From a virus, in IMG/VR virus record IMGVR_UViG_3300025174_000008, positions 41,771-105,770 of that record: a stretch of 64,000 nt of DNA, one strand, 5' to 3'. Under the pieces are notes generated by a model. That model ran no database searches. It saw only the letters and a list, made by a program, of their open reading frames with translations, and was not told where the DNA came from. Shown here one piece after another: positions 1 through 6,988 of the stretch. Both the position numbers and the translations under genes were made by a program. Within the stretch, counting starts at the first letter, position 1. Every line of letters begins with the position of its first letter.

Positions 1-305
1 TCGGCAGCCGAGCTGACCGTTAGCGACCGACCATCCCACCAAAACCAGCGGCAGCCTGAGAAGATCTCGTCAACACTCTGGCAGAGTTCAGCTGAGGTCA
101 GCTTGCTCTGGTGTCGCTGGCGAGACCACACTAGGTGGGTGCCGGCATCGTAGAGGGCCCAGGCGAACGGTTCGGTGGGCAGCCAATGCGTGAGAGCCGC
201 CCGGTCGTGTTTGGTGAGGTCGGTCTCGAAAGATCGGGGTAGGCCGGTTGCTTTGCTGGCGGCCAGCATGGCGGCGTAGGCAGGGTGATTAGAGCGCTTG
301 TTCAT
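1..305 (-). CDS. hypothetical protein, truncated by the window edge
   Basis: The frame begins with ATG at 305 and runs leftward off the window, giving at least 101 residues and no stop. The first residues are MNKRSNHPAYAAML, and a Trp-rich stretch (CRWFWWDG) lies near residue 90. The ATG overlaps the stop of the upstream gene as ATGA, which indicates translational coupling in a leftward operon. I do not recognise a family. The start is well supported by the overlap; the function is unknown. Confidence 0.6.
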   Translation of the reverse strand, partial: MNKRSNHPAYAAMLAASKATGLPRSFETDLTKHDRAALTHWLPTEPFAWALYDAGTHLVWSRQRHQSKLTSAELCQSVDEIFSGCRWFWWDGRSLTVSSAA

Positions 306-589
306 TGGGCATCGCTCCCGAGCATTGCAGCGATTTGAGCGTCGAACCGGGCGAACAGTTCGTCCTGGGCGTAGGGGGGTAGGTGGTAGAGTGAGACCTT
401 GTGCAGATCATCATCCGAGAGCCCGGCGTCCGAGAGCCCGCGCGGCTCGTAAACACCGGCGCCCCAAAAGCGCAGCCGGTCGACCAACTGCCAGATGACC
501 TCCCCTAGGTGGCGGTCGTTGCGCGACCTAGGGTCGGCCGTCTCGGCGAGAATACCGGTCAGTTCGGTGAGAAGGTCGGTGCGGCTCAT
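302..589 (-). CDS. hypothetical acidic small protein
   Basis: A 95-residue protein starting MSRTDLLTEL. I chose the ATG at 589 because AGGATC stands just upstream; an in-frame ATG at 610 would add seven residues. It is rich in Asp, Leu and Arg, with no membrane segment or cysteine cluster. Its stop overlaps the ATG of the next leftward gene by four bases. Family not recognised; such small coupled genes are common in phage accessory regions. Confidence 0.55.
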   Translation of the reverse strand: MSRTDLLTELTGILAETADPRSRNDRHLGEVIWQLVDRLRFWGAGVYEPRGLSDAGLSDDDLHKVSLYHLPPYAQDELFARFDAQIAAMLGSDAQ

Positions 590-634
590 GTTGATCCTAG
601 AATAGCGCATGATACGGTATTGTCAACCAAAAGA

Positions 635-946
635 TCAGTGTGTGCAACCGGTCTCCCAGCAAACCGTGCCGGGGGTGGCATACTCCCCGCATTCGTCGCA
701 TTCCCGGCGGGCGCTCCGGCTGCCTCGCCGTCCGCCCCGGCTGCCTGAGGTAGCCTGCTCGATGGCGCAAATGCTCAGGCCGTCTTTGCAAGACAGCACC
801 CGGCCAACCGTTTCGGTTTTCGTGGTGCCGTCCCGTTTGGTGACCGTAACGGTCTCGCCGGCCGTTACGATGCCCTTGGCACGAATTCCCCAACTGCCGT
901 TGTGCAGTTTCGCGTAGGTGCATGAGACGGTTGCGACGGTGTTCAT
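635..946 (-). CDS. small zinc-ribbon-like protein
   Basis: A 103-residue protein starting MNTVATVSCTYAK. The start at 946 has AAGGGA a few bases upstream; a longer frame to 1219 is low-complexity and not credible. Residues about 1-60 look beta-rich (KGIVTAGETVTVTKRDG). The C-terminus carries CDECGEYATPGTVCWETGC, a cysteine arrangement (CxxC, then CxxxxC) that could bind zinc. The gene is preceded by a striking G-tract repeat. No precise function can be given. Confidence 0.55.
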   Translation of the reverse strand: MNTVATVSCTYAKLHNGSWGIRAKGIVTAGETVTVTKRDGTTKTETVGRVLSCKDGLSICAIEQATSGSRGGRRGSRSARRECDECGEYATPGTVCWETGCTH

Positions 947-958
947 GATTGGTCCCTT

Positions 959-987
959 GGGTTGGGTGGGTTGGGTGGGTTGGGTGG
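959..987 (+). repeat. GGGTTGGGT tandem repeat, predicted G-quadruplex
   Basis: The plus strand has six GGG tracts between 959 and 984, separated alternately by TT and T, then a GG. This satisfies the usual four-tract quadruplex pattern with very short loops. It begins 13 bases 5' of the ATG of the leftward gene at 946, so the mRNA would carry the C-rich complement while the G-rich strand is the template. Confidence 0.7.
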
Positions 988-1072
988 CGCTCGCTAGACA
1001 CGAGCCGACTCCCGTTTCGATATGGGGCGAGGGGTGACGGCCGCCTACGGCGGGGCTCCCTCTAACGCCCGA

Positions 1073-1101
1073 AGGCCCGGCCCCTTGCGGGGTGCGGGCC
1101 T
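1073..1101. other. strong GC hairpin in the 947-1307 gap
   Basis: AGGCCCG at 1073-1079 and CGGGCCT at 1095-1101 pair, and inside them GCCCC pairs with GGGG around a TTGC loop. A second inverted repeat (CCGCC/GGCGG) lies near 1041-1052. Neither is followed by a T run, so they are not classic intrinsic terminators on either strand. The rest of the 360-base gap between the genes at 946 and 1308 holds the G-tract repeat and no frame I trust. Confidence 0.4.
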
Positions 1102-1307
1102 GGGCCGCCTTGCGTTGCGGCTCATGCCCACTGCTAATGCATGAGCTATGCCATGCACGCCATAGCCGCAACGGGTAGGCCAAGTCCGCGAAACCAGGCC
1201 GGGTACCGATCTGGTCCACTAGCCCGGTATGGCGCTAATGTCATAGCTAACGACTGGCCGACAGTCAGTCGAACGCCCGGTGCGCCAAGAAACCTTAGTG
1301 GTTACGG

Positions 1308-1646
1308 CTACTTGGTGCCCTGGTCCCCGCGCTCGACCGGTATGGCGTCCACGTCATAGGCACCATGCAATGGTTGCGTGGGCCCCGTCTTGGGTCGGCA
1401 GGCCGTATTGGCGCAGGCCTCATAGGCTGCTCCGAGCTCGCTCCTATGGGCTCGCACTAAACGCATCAGAGCGTGGTAGCTCAGTCCTAGTGCCCTGGCC
1501 GCGGCAGTGGCGCTATTGGCGTCCCTAAGGGCGCGCCTGATGCCAGCAATGGCCGTCCGGCGCAACTGGCGAACTAGAGGCGGGGTTTTGCCGCCCGGCT
1601 CTCTCAGTAAGTGGCCATAGGCCCAAGTGCGTGGGTCGTTGGTCAT
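1308..1646 (-). CDS. HTH (Fis-like) DNA-binding protein
   Basis: A 112-residue protein starting MTNDPRTWAYGHLLREPG. Residues about 35-70 (RRALRDANSATAAARALGLS followed by YHALMRLV) have the spacing of a Fis/NtrC-type C-terminal helix-turn-helix: a long helix, the AAARALGLS turn, then a recognition helix. The rest is Arg-rich and probably disordered at the C-terminus. It overlaps the upstream gene by ATGA. A regulator of the left operon or a DNA-binding accessory protein is plausible; the target is unknown. Confidence 0.6.
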   Translation of the reverse strand: MTNDPRTWAYGHLLREPGGKTPPLVRQLRRTAIAGIRRALRDANSATAAARALGLSYHALMRLVRAHRSELGAAYEACANTACRPKTGPTQPLHGAYDVDAIPVERGDQGTK

Positions 1647-2089
1647 GGCGCTTGCGCGACCCTTCGAACGAAGGCCAGAAGCGGCTCAACCGGTCGAAAC
1701 CATTCGTTGTTGTGTCGAATTCGAGCCAACCGAAACTTGCGGTGAAGCCTGCGCTCGAGCGGGAGGCCACCGGGAAGCGTAGCAATCACGCTCAAATCGC
1801 CATCGTTACCGCTCTGGAGCTCGGTGAGCCTCTTGGCTAACCGGACCGACAAGCTTGTCCCAATTTTGATCGCCCCGGAGCTCGATTGGATGAAATAAAC
1901 GACCTGCGTGGGCTGTCGCCGGCCAGTTTCCTGGCGAAATTTGGGAAGGAAATGCTCGACAAGAACAGGTTTCTCCGGAGCTCGGCCCCCTGCACGCTTG
2001 CTTAGCCGTCGCTCGAAAGAGCCAAAGGCTTGGTCTCTAATGGCTTCGTAGATTTGTCTTCCGAGTTCAACGGAGCATGGGTCGGGCAT
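1643..2089 (-). CDS. GIY-YIG-superfamily (T5orf172/MUG113-type) nuclease-like protein
   Basis: A 148-residue protein. Residues about 62-130 follow the T5orf172/MUG113 layout of the GIY-YIG fold: VVYFIQSSSGAIKIGTS, then RLTELQSGN, LSVIATLPGG, and ERRLHRKFRLARIRHNNEWF with the conserved Glu/Arg/His and EWF ending. YFI and KIG stand where GIY and YIG usually do. It is the first gene of the left operon, downstream of an AT-rich palindrome. Such domains occur in phage homing and host-DNA nucleases. Fold fairly secure, activity inferred. Confidence 0.75.
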   Translation of the reverse strand: MPDPCSVELGRQIYEAIRDQAFGSFERRLSKRAGGRAPEKPVLVEHFLPKFRQETGRRQPTQVVYFIQSSSGAIKIGTSLSVRLAKRLTELQSGNDGDLSVIATLPGGLPLERRLHRKFRLARIRHNNEWFRPVEPLLAFVRRVAQAP

Positions 2090-2167
2090 AGCCGCCCCAG
2101 CAGTGCAAAGTACGGGCCACGATGTCCGGAGATGTACGCCCGGCCCATGGGTTCCGGAGCCTTTTTG

Positions 2168-2186
2168 AAAATTCCTGAATTTTATT
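2168..2186 (-). promoter_or_regulatory. candidate promoter -10 with overlapping palindromic operator
   Basis: AAAATTC CT GAATTTT at 2168-2183 is a perfect dyad in an AT-rich island of otherwise GC-rich DNA. On the minus strand TAAAAT (2186 to 2181) overlaps it and would serve as a -10 for the gene starting at 2089; no good -35 is visible. A plus-strand reading (TTGAAA at 2165) lacks a matching -10. The arrangement fits a repressor site over a leftward promoter. Confidence 0.45.
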
Positions 2187-2408
2187 CGTACTTCAGCCGA
2201 TTCAGGCTCTGAAATACGCTCGGTTGGCCGGTGTTAGACTGACCATTACTGACCAGCACGAACCACGCGAAAGCGAGATGGATAGGAGGGTGGCAGTTTC
2301 GAACCTGGGGGCTGTCTGAGGGATCGCCTCTGGGCGAGCCCGAAGACTGGGGGGAGGAGCCGGAGCGAGCGAAGCGAGCGACCCTCTGCACCCAGGCGGA
2401 ACAACCTG
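2187..2408. other. intergenic region without a supported gene
   Basis: This stretch holds another short inverted repeat (TTCAG near 2193, CTGAA near 2209), a purine-rich segment with AGGAGG near 2284 followed only by a nine-codon frame, and a GAGCGAGCGAAGCGAGCGA direct repeat near 2361. I see no convincing coding frame, terminator or tRNA in it. Confidence 0.4.
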
Positions 2409-2696
2409 TCAGGTCAGGATCCCGCGCGGTTCAGACGAGGCCTCCGGTTCGCCCCGGACAGCGTCAGTCGAGACGAAGCATCGGCCGCTGTGCCCACGGA
2501 TCGCGAGGATGTGCTCGGGGGTCCCTCCCGTCGCTACCATGCAGGTGTAGATGTGGACCCCGGGCGCAGATAGGGCCGCCTCCAAGTCCGCCTCGGTCGT
2601 CTCGCAGAGCTCATCCTGGGACATACCCGTTTGGCTAGGGCCACTTCCGGGAGCAGCAAGGACGGGCCACAAATCATCAACCGATTCAAGCGTCAT
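2409..2696 (-). CDS. hypothetical protein
   Basis: A 95-residue protein starting MTLESVDDLWPVLAAPG. The centre (GVHIYTCMVATGG, then EHILAIRGHSGRCFVSTD) reads like a real beta-rich domain. The open frame extends upstream to 3002, but that part runs antisense through the tRNA region and looks non-coding. There is no clear Shine-Dalgarno at the ATG at 2696, which is the main doubt. Family not recognised. Confidence 0.45.
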   Translation of the reverse strand: MTLESVDDLWPVLAAPGSGPSQTGMSQDELCETTEADLEAALSAPGVHIYTCMVATGGTPEHILAIRGHSGRCFVSTDAVRGEPEASSEPRGILT

Positions 2697-2749
2697 GGCC
2701 CGGGGTGGGCCGCTCGGCTTGGAACCGAGAACCCTCTGGTCAGAACGTA

Positions 2750-2819
2750 AGCCCTCGCCATCCGGCGATGCCCGGCGGCCTGTACCCGCCGGGGAGTGGG
2801 TCGGCACCACTCGAGGGCT
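2750..2819 (+). other. cloverleaf-like folded element, possible decayed tRNA
   Basis: AGCCCTC (2750-2756) pairs perfectly with GAGGGCT (2813-2819). Between them lie three hairpins: CATC/GATG (2759-2770), CCGGCGG/CCGCCGG closing a 7-base loop, and GAGTGG/CCACTC closing a 7-base loop GTCGGCA. The shape is tRNA-like, but the base before the anticodon position is C rather than T, the D-loop has four bases, and no TTC T-loop or CCA is present. It may be tRNA decay or chance folding in GC-rich DNA. Confidence 0.25.
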
Positions 2820-2888
2820 CTGGAGGCCGGGAGCACCGACAGGCCCCCGAGCTTCTGCGATCCGTCGCAACGGCACCAAGGGGGCTAC

Positions 2889-2965
2889 TGCGGAGTGGCC
2901 CAACGGAAGGGCACTGAGGTTCATACCCCGGAAGCAGCGCGGTTCGACTCCCGCCTCCGCTACCA
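2889..2965 (+). tRNA. tRNA, anticodon CAT (Met-like), possibly degenerate
   Basis: The 77-base element has T8, a D-arm GCCC/GGGC with loop AACGGAA, an anticodon loop TTCATAC with T33 and A37, a T-loop TTCGACT, and an encoded CCA at 2963-2965. The acceptor pairs at six positions but has T.T at 1:72. The anticodon stem pairs well only next to the loop, and the T-stem needs one bulged C (2940). A 1:72 mismatch is also an initiator-tRNA trait. Either a functional unusual tRNA-Met or one decaying. Confidence 0.6.
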
Positions 2966-3017
2966 GATTCGAAGACTTCAAGCCGCCGTCCGGCGGCAGC
3001 AACAGGAGAAAACCATC

Positions 3018-3110
3018 ATGGGATGCGGCGGAAAAGGCAAAGGTAAGGGAAACGGCGGTCCGAAGATGCCCAAGGGCGGCAAGGGCAAGGGAAAAGGTAA
3101 GGGGAAGTAG
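3018..3110 (+). CDS. tiny Lys/Gly-rich basic protein
   Basis: A 30-residue protein built almost only of Gly and Lys (MGCGGKGKGKGNGGPKMPKG, then GKGK repeats). AGGAG stands eight bases before the ATG. It follows the tRNA and a short GC hairpin (CCGCCGTCCGGCGG). Its extreme charge suggests nucleic-acid binding or a disordered tail. No family is recognised. The Shine-Dalgarno, ATG, stop and neighbouring small genes argue that it is translated. Confidence 0.6.
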   Translation: MGCGGKGKGKGNGGPKMPKGGKGKGKGKGK

Positions 3111-3195
3111 CCTTACACCCGATCAGCGACCGACGCCTACGCGCGCGCGGGGACATCACGACACCAGGTCAACACCGAACTTTGAGAGGTGACAA

Positions 3196-3357
3196 ATGGC
3201 ATCAGCAAAGCTACCCAGCTACACCCGCAAGGGTGGACCCTACGACGTGAAGTCCAAATTGCGTCGGGAGAGTAGGAAGTCCCCGGCGCGTTTCAGTAAA
3301 GCAGCCGGCGGCGGAGCGATCCGCTTTACGCCCGGCGCTGGTAGTTCTGCTGGGTGA
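3196..3357 (+). CDS. small basic protein with RFSKA/GGGAIRFTPG tail
   Basis: A 53-residue protein, MASAKLPSYTRKGGPYDVKS at the start, with GAGAGGTG upstream of the ATG. The last 22 residues (ARFSKAAGGG, AIRFTPGAGSSAG) recur almost exactly at the end of the next gene, also at the DNA level. The N-terminal half is Lys/Arg-rich and unrelated to its partner. No known family. The shared tail could be a recognition or processing signal, which is inference. Confidence 0.6.
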   Translation: MASAKLPSYTRKGGPYDVKSKLRRESRKSPARFSKAAGGGAIRFTPGAGSSAG

Positions 3358-3416
3358 ACAGACGACTCGCCGGGTCGTCCGGCGTTCGACAACAACAACC
3401 CTCCGGAGGTTGAACA

Positions 3417-3530
3417 ATGGCAGCTCGAAAAAAGAAGGCTCCCGTGCGAAAGGCGCCCGTGAGGTTCAGTAAGGCATCTGGCGGCGGAGCGATCCGCTTT
3501 ACGCCCGGCGTGGGCAGTTCCGCAGGCTGA
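3417..3530 (+). CDS. tiny basic protein sharing the RFSKA/GGGAIRFTPG tail
   Basis: A 37-residue protein, MAARKKKAPVRKAPV followed by RFSKASGGGAIRFTPG and VGSSAG. CCGGAGG precedes the ATG at good distance. The C-terminal 22 codons are near-identical to those of the gene ending at 3357, with long identical nucleotide runs, so the pair arose by recent duplication with replacement of the N-terminus. It lies 14 bases before the PAPS-reductase-like gene. Confidence 0.6.
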   Translation: MAARKKKAPVRKAPVRFSKASGGGAIRFTPGVGSSAG

Positions 3531-3544
3531 ACTTGCCGAAAGCG

Positions 3545-4216
3545 ATGGAGCGGCCATGGCAGGAGACCGAAAGGATCCTGCGCGAAGCCGCGGATGAGAG
3601 CGAGGCTGTTCTGGTCGCCTACTCAGGCGGAAAAGACAGTCTCGCTGTCATCGACCTCTGTTCGAGAGCCTTCAAGCGGATGGAGGCTTTCTTCATGTCG
3701 TTCCTGCCTGGATTGCGGTGCTGTCAGCCGCTCATGGATTACGCGAAGGAGCGCTGGGGGGTAACGGTCCGGGAGTACATTCACCCGCAAGTCTTGGTGT
3801 CGCTACAGAACGAGATCTTCTGCCCTGTGCGCGACCAATACAGCGACCTCGAGAAGCTCTCCATTCAGGATATCTACGAGGTGGCTGCGCAAGACACGGG
3901 AATTCGGCTGATAGCCAACGGGCAGCGTCGAGCCGACTACATGTTCCGCGCATCCAACGCGCGGAAGGCGCAGAGAACGAAGACGATTTGCCCGATTGTC
4001 GGGTGGAACAAGTTCGACGTGCTGGCGTACTTGAAGGCTCGGAACATACCGCTGCCAGACGCTCAGAAGGGCACCCAAACGACCGGGATTGATCTGTCGA
4101 TCCCTCGATTGCTGTGGCTCTTTGACAACTACCCTGATGACTTCGATCGGATTGCCCAGGTCTTTCCCTACGTCGGGGTAGTCCCGGCGCGACGTGAGTT
4201 CTATGGACTCGGCTAG
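3545..4216 (+). CDS. PAPS reductase / DndC-like ATP-pyrophosphatase family protein
   Basis: A 223-residue protein with the PP-loop SGGKDS (residues about 27-32), which binds ATP pyrophosphate in the adenine-nucleotide alpha-hydrolase fold of PAPS reductases and related enzymes. Later motifs include CCQPL (about 58-62), ANGQRRAD and CPIVGWNKFDVLAYL, typical of the phage PAPS-reductase-like group. A TTG at 3533 could extend it by four residues. It overlaps the ParB-like gene. Such pairs occur beside phage terminases, perhaps in DNA or nucleotide modification; the substrate is unknown. Confidence 0.75.
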   Translation: MERPWQETERILREAADESEAVLVAYSGGKDSLAVIDLCSRAFKRMEAFFMSFLPGLRCCQPLMDYAKERWGVTVREYIHPQVLVSLQNEIFCPVRDQYSDLEKLSIQDIYEVAAQDTGIRLIANGQRRADYMFRASNARKAQRTKTICPIVGWNKFDVLAYLKARNIPLPDAQKGTQTTGIDLSIPRLLWLFDNYPDDFDRIAQVFPYVGVVPARREFYGLG

Positions 4217-4913
4217 TTCACTCGAAGAGCTCACGCTGACGCAATTCGAAGGATTCGTCTGTGAGGTAAGGCGACGGAGTGAGCTCAAGAATGCGCCTTA
4301 CAACCCGCGCCGCATCAGCGATGCGGCACGAAAGAAGCTTCGCAACGGGATCAAGAAGCTGAAACTATTGGGGCCCGTGCAGTGGAACAAGCGCACAGGG
4401 AACCTCGTTGGCGGGCACCAGCGGCTCTCGATTCTAGACCAGATGGAGACGAAGCCAGACTATCTGCTGACTGTTGCGGTAGTCGACCTTGACGAAAAGC
4501 AGGAGAAGGAAGCGAACCTGCTCCTGAACAACTGGTCCGCTCAGGGCGATTGGGATCCAGAGAAGCTCAACGAGATGCTGCCGGGGCTCGACCTGGAGGC
4601 TACCGGATTCGACGATGCCGACGTCATGCGGATGCTCGGAGACCAGGTCGACAACGCCGAGGCACAAAAGCTTGAGGAAATGGCCGACCGGCTACGGGCA
4701 GCGCGTGAGGTTGTTGCGAAGACGGCCGAGGCTGGGGCTCGTTACAACACCACGGACTTCTACTTCGTCTCGGTGTTCAAGTCGCCAGAAGACGCGGCGG
4801 CCTTTCTGGAAGAGCTTGGACTCGAGGCGAACCGCTTCCAGTCCGGTGACAAGCTCCGTGAGATCTTCCGAATGCGCAAAGCCGGAGAGCCCGAGTCGAC
4901 CGCCGCGGAATAG
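4203..4913 (+). CDS. ParB-like nuclease-domain protein
   Basis: A 236-residue protein. The N-terminal ParB/sulfiredoxin-like region has NAPYNPRRIS (residues about 30-39) and the conserved GGHQRL (70-75), which in this family forms part of the nucleotide-binding or nuclease pocket. The middle is Asp/Glu-rich; the C-terminal third (YNTTDFYFVSVF to FRMRKAGEP) is a second small domain. GTG at 4194 is an alternative start. It overlaps the PAPS-reductase-like gene and precedes the small terminase, so a role in DNA modification or packaging is likely but unproven. Confidence 0.75.
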   Translation: MDSASSLEELTLTQFEGFVCEVRRRSELKNAPYNPRRISDAARKKLRNGIKKLKLLGPVQWNKRTGNLVGGHQRLSILDQMETKPDYLLTVAVVDLDEKQEKEANLLLNNWSAQGDWDPEKLNEMLPGLDLEATGFDDADVMRMLGDQVDNAEAQKLEEMADRLRAAREVVAKTAEAGARYNTTDFYFVSVFKSPEDAAAFLEELGLEANRFQSGDKLREIFRMRKAGEPESTAAE

Positions 4914-4916
4914 TCC

Positions 4917-5447
4917 ATGGCAGCACAGAAACCCGACACAGAGACCACGAACAAGATTTGCGTCTGCGCCAACAAGGGGATGCCGCTATCCACAGCAGCT
5001 GAGCGATGCGGGCTGTCTCGCCAGCTTATCTACGAGTGGAAGCGCTGGGGAGACAAGGCGTTGAGTGAAGGCAGAACGAACGCCTACACGGACTTCGCCA
5101 CGAAGGTCAACCAGGCTCAGGCAATGTTCGAGCAGACGGCGCTCGAAGCCATCCAAAAAGCGGGTCAAGACGCATTCACCACCGACGCCAACGGCAACGA
5201 ACATCTTATTCGTAATGGGCAATGGACGGCGCTGGCCTTCCTGCTTGAGCGGACCAGGCCCGGCAAGTACGGGCAGAAGGTCAATGTCGAGGTCAAGCAA
5301 GCGAAAGAGGAGTTTCTCGACATCGTCGAAAAGCACCTGAACCAGCATGTCAAAGGGGTTCTTGCAAGAAAGATTCTCCAGGGGATCCTCGAAGACCTCA
5401 TGGAGCTCGATCGCCGGCGCGAGGCTGGCGAGACTGCGGGCGGTTGA
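4917..5447 (+). CDS. terS: terminase small subunit
   Basis: A 176-residue protein with an N-terminal helix-turn-helix (residues about 24-45, STAAERCGLSRQLIYEWKRW), then a helical region (YTDFATKVNQAQAMFEQTAL) and a charged C-terminal tail, the usual layout of phage TerS. It recognises the packaging site and loads the large subunit. It lies between the ParB-like gene and TerL and overlaps the annotated TerL frame by 101 bases. Assignment rests on HTH, size and position. Confidence 0.8.
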   Translation: MAAQKPDTETTNKICVCANKGMPLSTAAERCGLSRQLIYEWKRWGDKALSEGRTNAYTDFATKVNQAQAMFEQTALEAIQKAGQDAFTTDANGNEHLIRNGQWTALAFLLERTRPGKYGQKVNVEVKQAKEEFLDIVEKHLNQHVKGVLARKILQGILEDLMELDRRREAGETAGG

Positions 5448-6984
5448 GGACGAAGAGTCGGACCCGGTTCCGCTTGACGTCTCCGCAGTCTGGAATCCGA
5501 ATCCGCCCGTCGAAGGCAGGCCCACCTACGACAACGGGAAAAGCCCTCAGGAGCTTTTCTGGGACATCGATTGCGATGAGGTACTGTATGGCGGGGCCGC
5601 TGGGGGTGGCAAATCCGCCGCATCCGTCGCGTTCCCGCTCAAGTGGGGTCACCTGCCGGGGATGCGGACTCTCATCCTGCGTCGCCAAAGCAAAGATCTC
5701 GACGACCTCATTCACAAGAGCTGGGATTTATACCCGGCGGTGTGCACCGGTGCGACGAAGGTCCAGAGCCCTCACTATCGGTGGACGTTTCCGAGCGGTG
5801 CCGAGGTCAGTCTCAGCCACTGCAACAACGAGGACGACTGGAAGAACTACGACGGTTGGGAAATCAACCTTCTGATCTTCGATGAGCTCACTCACTTCAC
5901 CGAGCAGCAGTACACCTTCCTCATTGGACGAAACCGATCAAGTCGTCCTGGACTCCCGGTCTACGTGCGGGCTACCACCAACCCCGGCGGCAACGGGCAC
6001 GAGTGGGTCTTCCGACGCTGGGGGGCGTGGCTCAACCCGAACTTCAAAGCGCAGGGACTGACAGAGCGCAAAGACGAGGCTGGACAGCTTCCTCCGGCCA
6101 AGCCCGGAGAAATCTGGCACGTCTACCTCGATGATGCAGGGAACGAGGTCTACTGCCGAGAACGGGTCCTGAACCCAGACGGCACACCGAAGTCACTTTC
6201 GCGGACCTTCATTCCGGCAATGCTCGCGGACAACCCGAGGGCAGACCCGAAGTACGGGGCGCGCGTTGCGTCGATTCCAGACCGCGTCAGGCGCCTTCAG
6301 CTCCGCGACGGTAACTGGCTCGTCAAGACCGTCGAGGGAGCGCTCTTTAATGGAGTTCAGCGCTTCACCAGGCTCCCGAGCGAAGGCGGGTACGCGATCG
6401 CCTACGGCGCCGACCTCGCCTACACGGTGGGCACCAAATCCGACTGGTCGGTGCTGCTCCGCGGCTACATCTTCGGAAGTGACATCTACGTTGTCGGGAT
6501 GGAGCGAAAGCAGGTCGAGGCAACGTCGTTCGTCCTGACGATGAAGGCGAAGCTGACTGAACGCCGGGGAATCATCCGATGGTACATCGGTGGCGGAGGA
6601 GAGAAGGGCACTGCGCAGTTCATCGCAAAGCACCTCTGTGACGCCAACAACCGAACCTATCTGAGAGCCCTGCGCGCGACGGCCGACAAGCTTGTCCGCG
6701 CAACCCCGGTCTCATCCACTTGGAACGTTCCGACCGACGACGAAGGAAAACCCATCGAAGGGAAACGGGGACACATATTCGTGCCCGGAGAAGACTCTGA
6801 GCTCTACGGCGAATGGGTCGACGTCTTCCTGAACGAGGTCCTGTCGTTCACCGGGGACCCCAAGAAAGACGACCACGACGATATCGTGGATGCGTTGGCG
6901 GCCCTGCACGACGAACTCTGCAACACCCAACAGGCGGAACGTGACCGGGCGATGCGGTCTAGGTTTCTGCCGACCATGAGTTGA
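5347..6984 (+). CDS. terL: terminase large subunit
   Basis: A packaging ATPase/nuclease of up to 545 residues. Walker A is GGAAGGGKS (82-90), Walker B is NLLIFDELTHF (D179, E180), followed by ATTNPGG as the coupling motif. The C-terminal RNase-H-like nuclease shows YGADLAYTVG, and the end DDHDDIVDALAALHDEL is typical. The ATG at 5347 lies deep inside TerS; the first 33 residues look non-conserved, and no ATG, GTG or TTG stands close to the start of the clear domain. True start uncertain, identity secure. Confidence 0.92.
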   Translation: MSKGFLQERFSRGSSKTSWSSIAGARLARLRAVEDEESDPVPLDVSAVWNPNPPVEGRPTYDNGKSPQELFWDIDCDEVLYGGAAGGGKSAASVAFPLKWGHLPGMRTLILRRQSKDLDDLIHKSWDLYPAVCTGATKVQSPHYRWTFPSGAEVSLSHCNNEDDWKNYDGWEINLLIFDELTHFTEQQYTFLIGRNRSSRPGLPVYVRATTNPGGNGHEWVFRRWGAWLNPNFKAQGLTERKDEAGQLPPAKPGEIWHVYLDDAGNEVYCRERVLNPDGTPKSLSRTFIPAMLADNPRADPKYGARVASIPDRVRRLQLRDGNWLVKTVEGALFNGVQRFTRLPSEGGYAIAYGADLAYTVGTKSDWSVLLRGYIFGSDIYVVGMERKQVEATSFVLTMKAKLTERRGIIRWYIGGGGEKGTAQFIAKHLCDANNRTYLRALRATADKLVRATPVSSTWNVPTDDEGKPIEGKRGHIFVPGEDSELYGEWVDVFLNEVLSFTGDPKKDDHDDIVDALAALHDELCNTQQAERDRAMRSRFLPTMS

Positions 6985-6988
6985 ACCG

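Noticed and set aside
1031-1219. N-terminal extension of the zinc-ribbon-like gene from 1219
   Set aside because: Low-complexity and repeat-derived sequence (TQPTQPTQP); a good ribosome site supports the start at 946.
2709-2735. Hairpin with loop CTTGGAA (or TTCCAAG on the other strand) resembling a Pro or Trp anticodon arm
   Set aside because: No acceptor stem, T-arm or CCA in the right places on either strand.
2551-3192. 213-residue plus-strand frame across the tRNA
   Set aside because: It reads through the tRNA and the start of the Lys/Gly-rich gene in another frame; composition is not protein-like.
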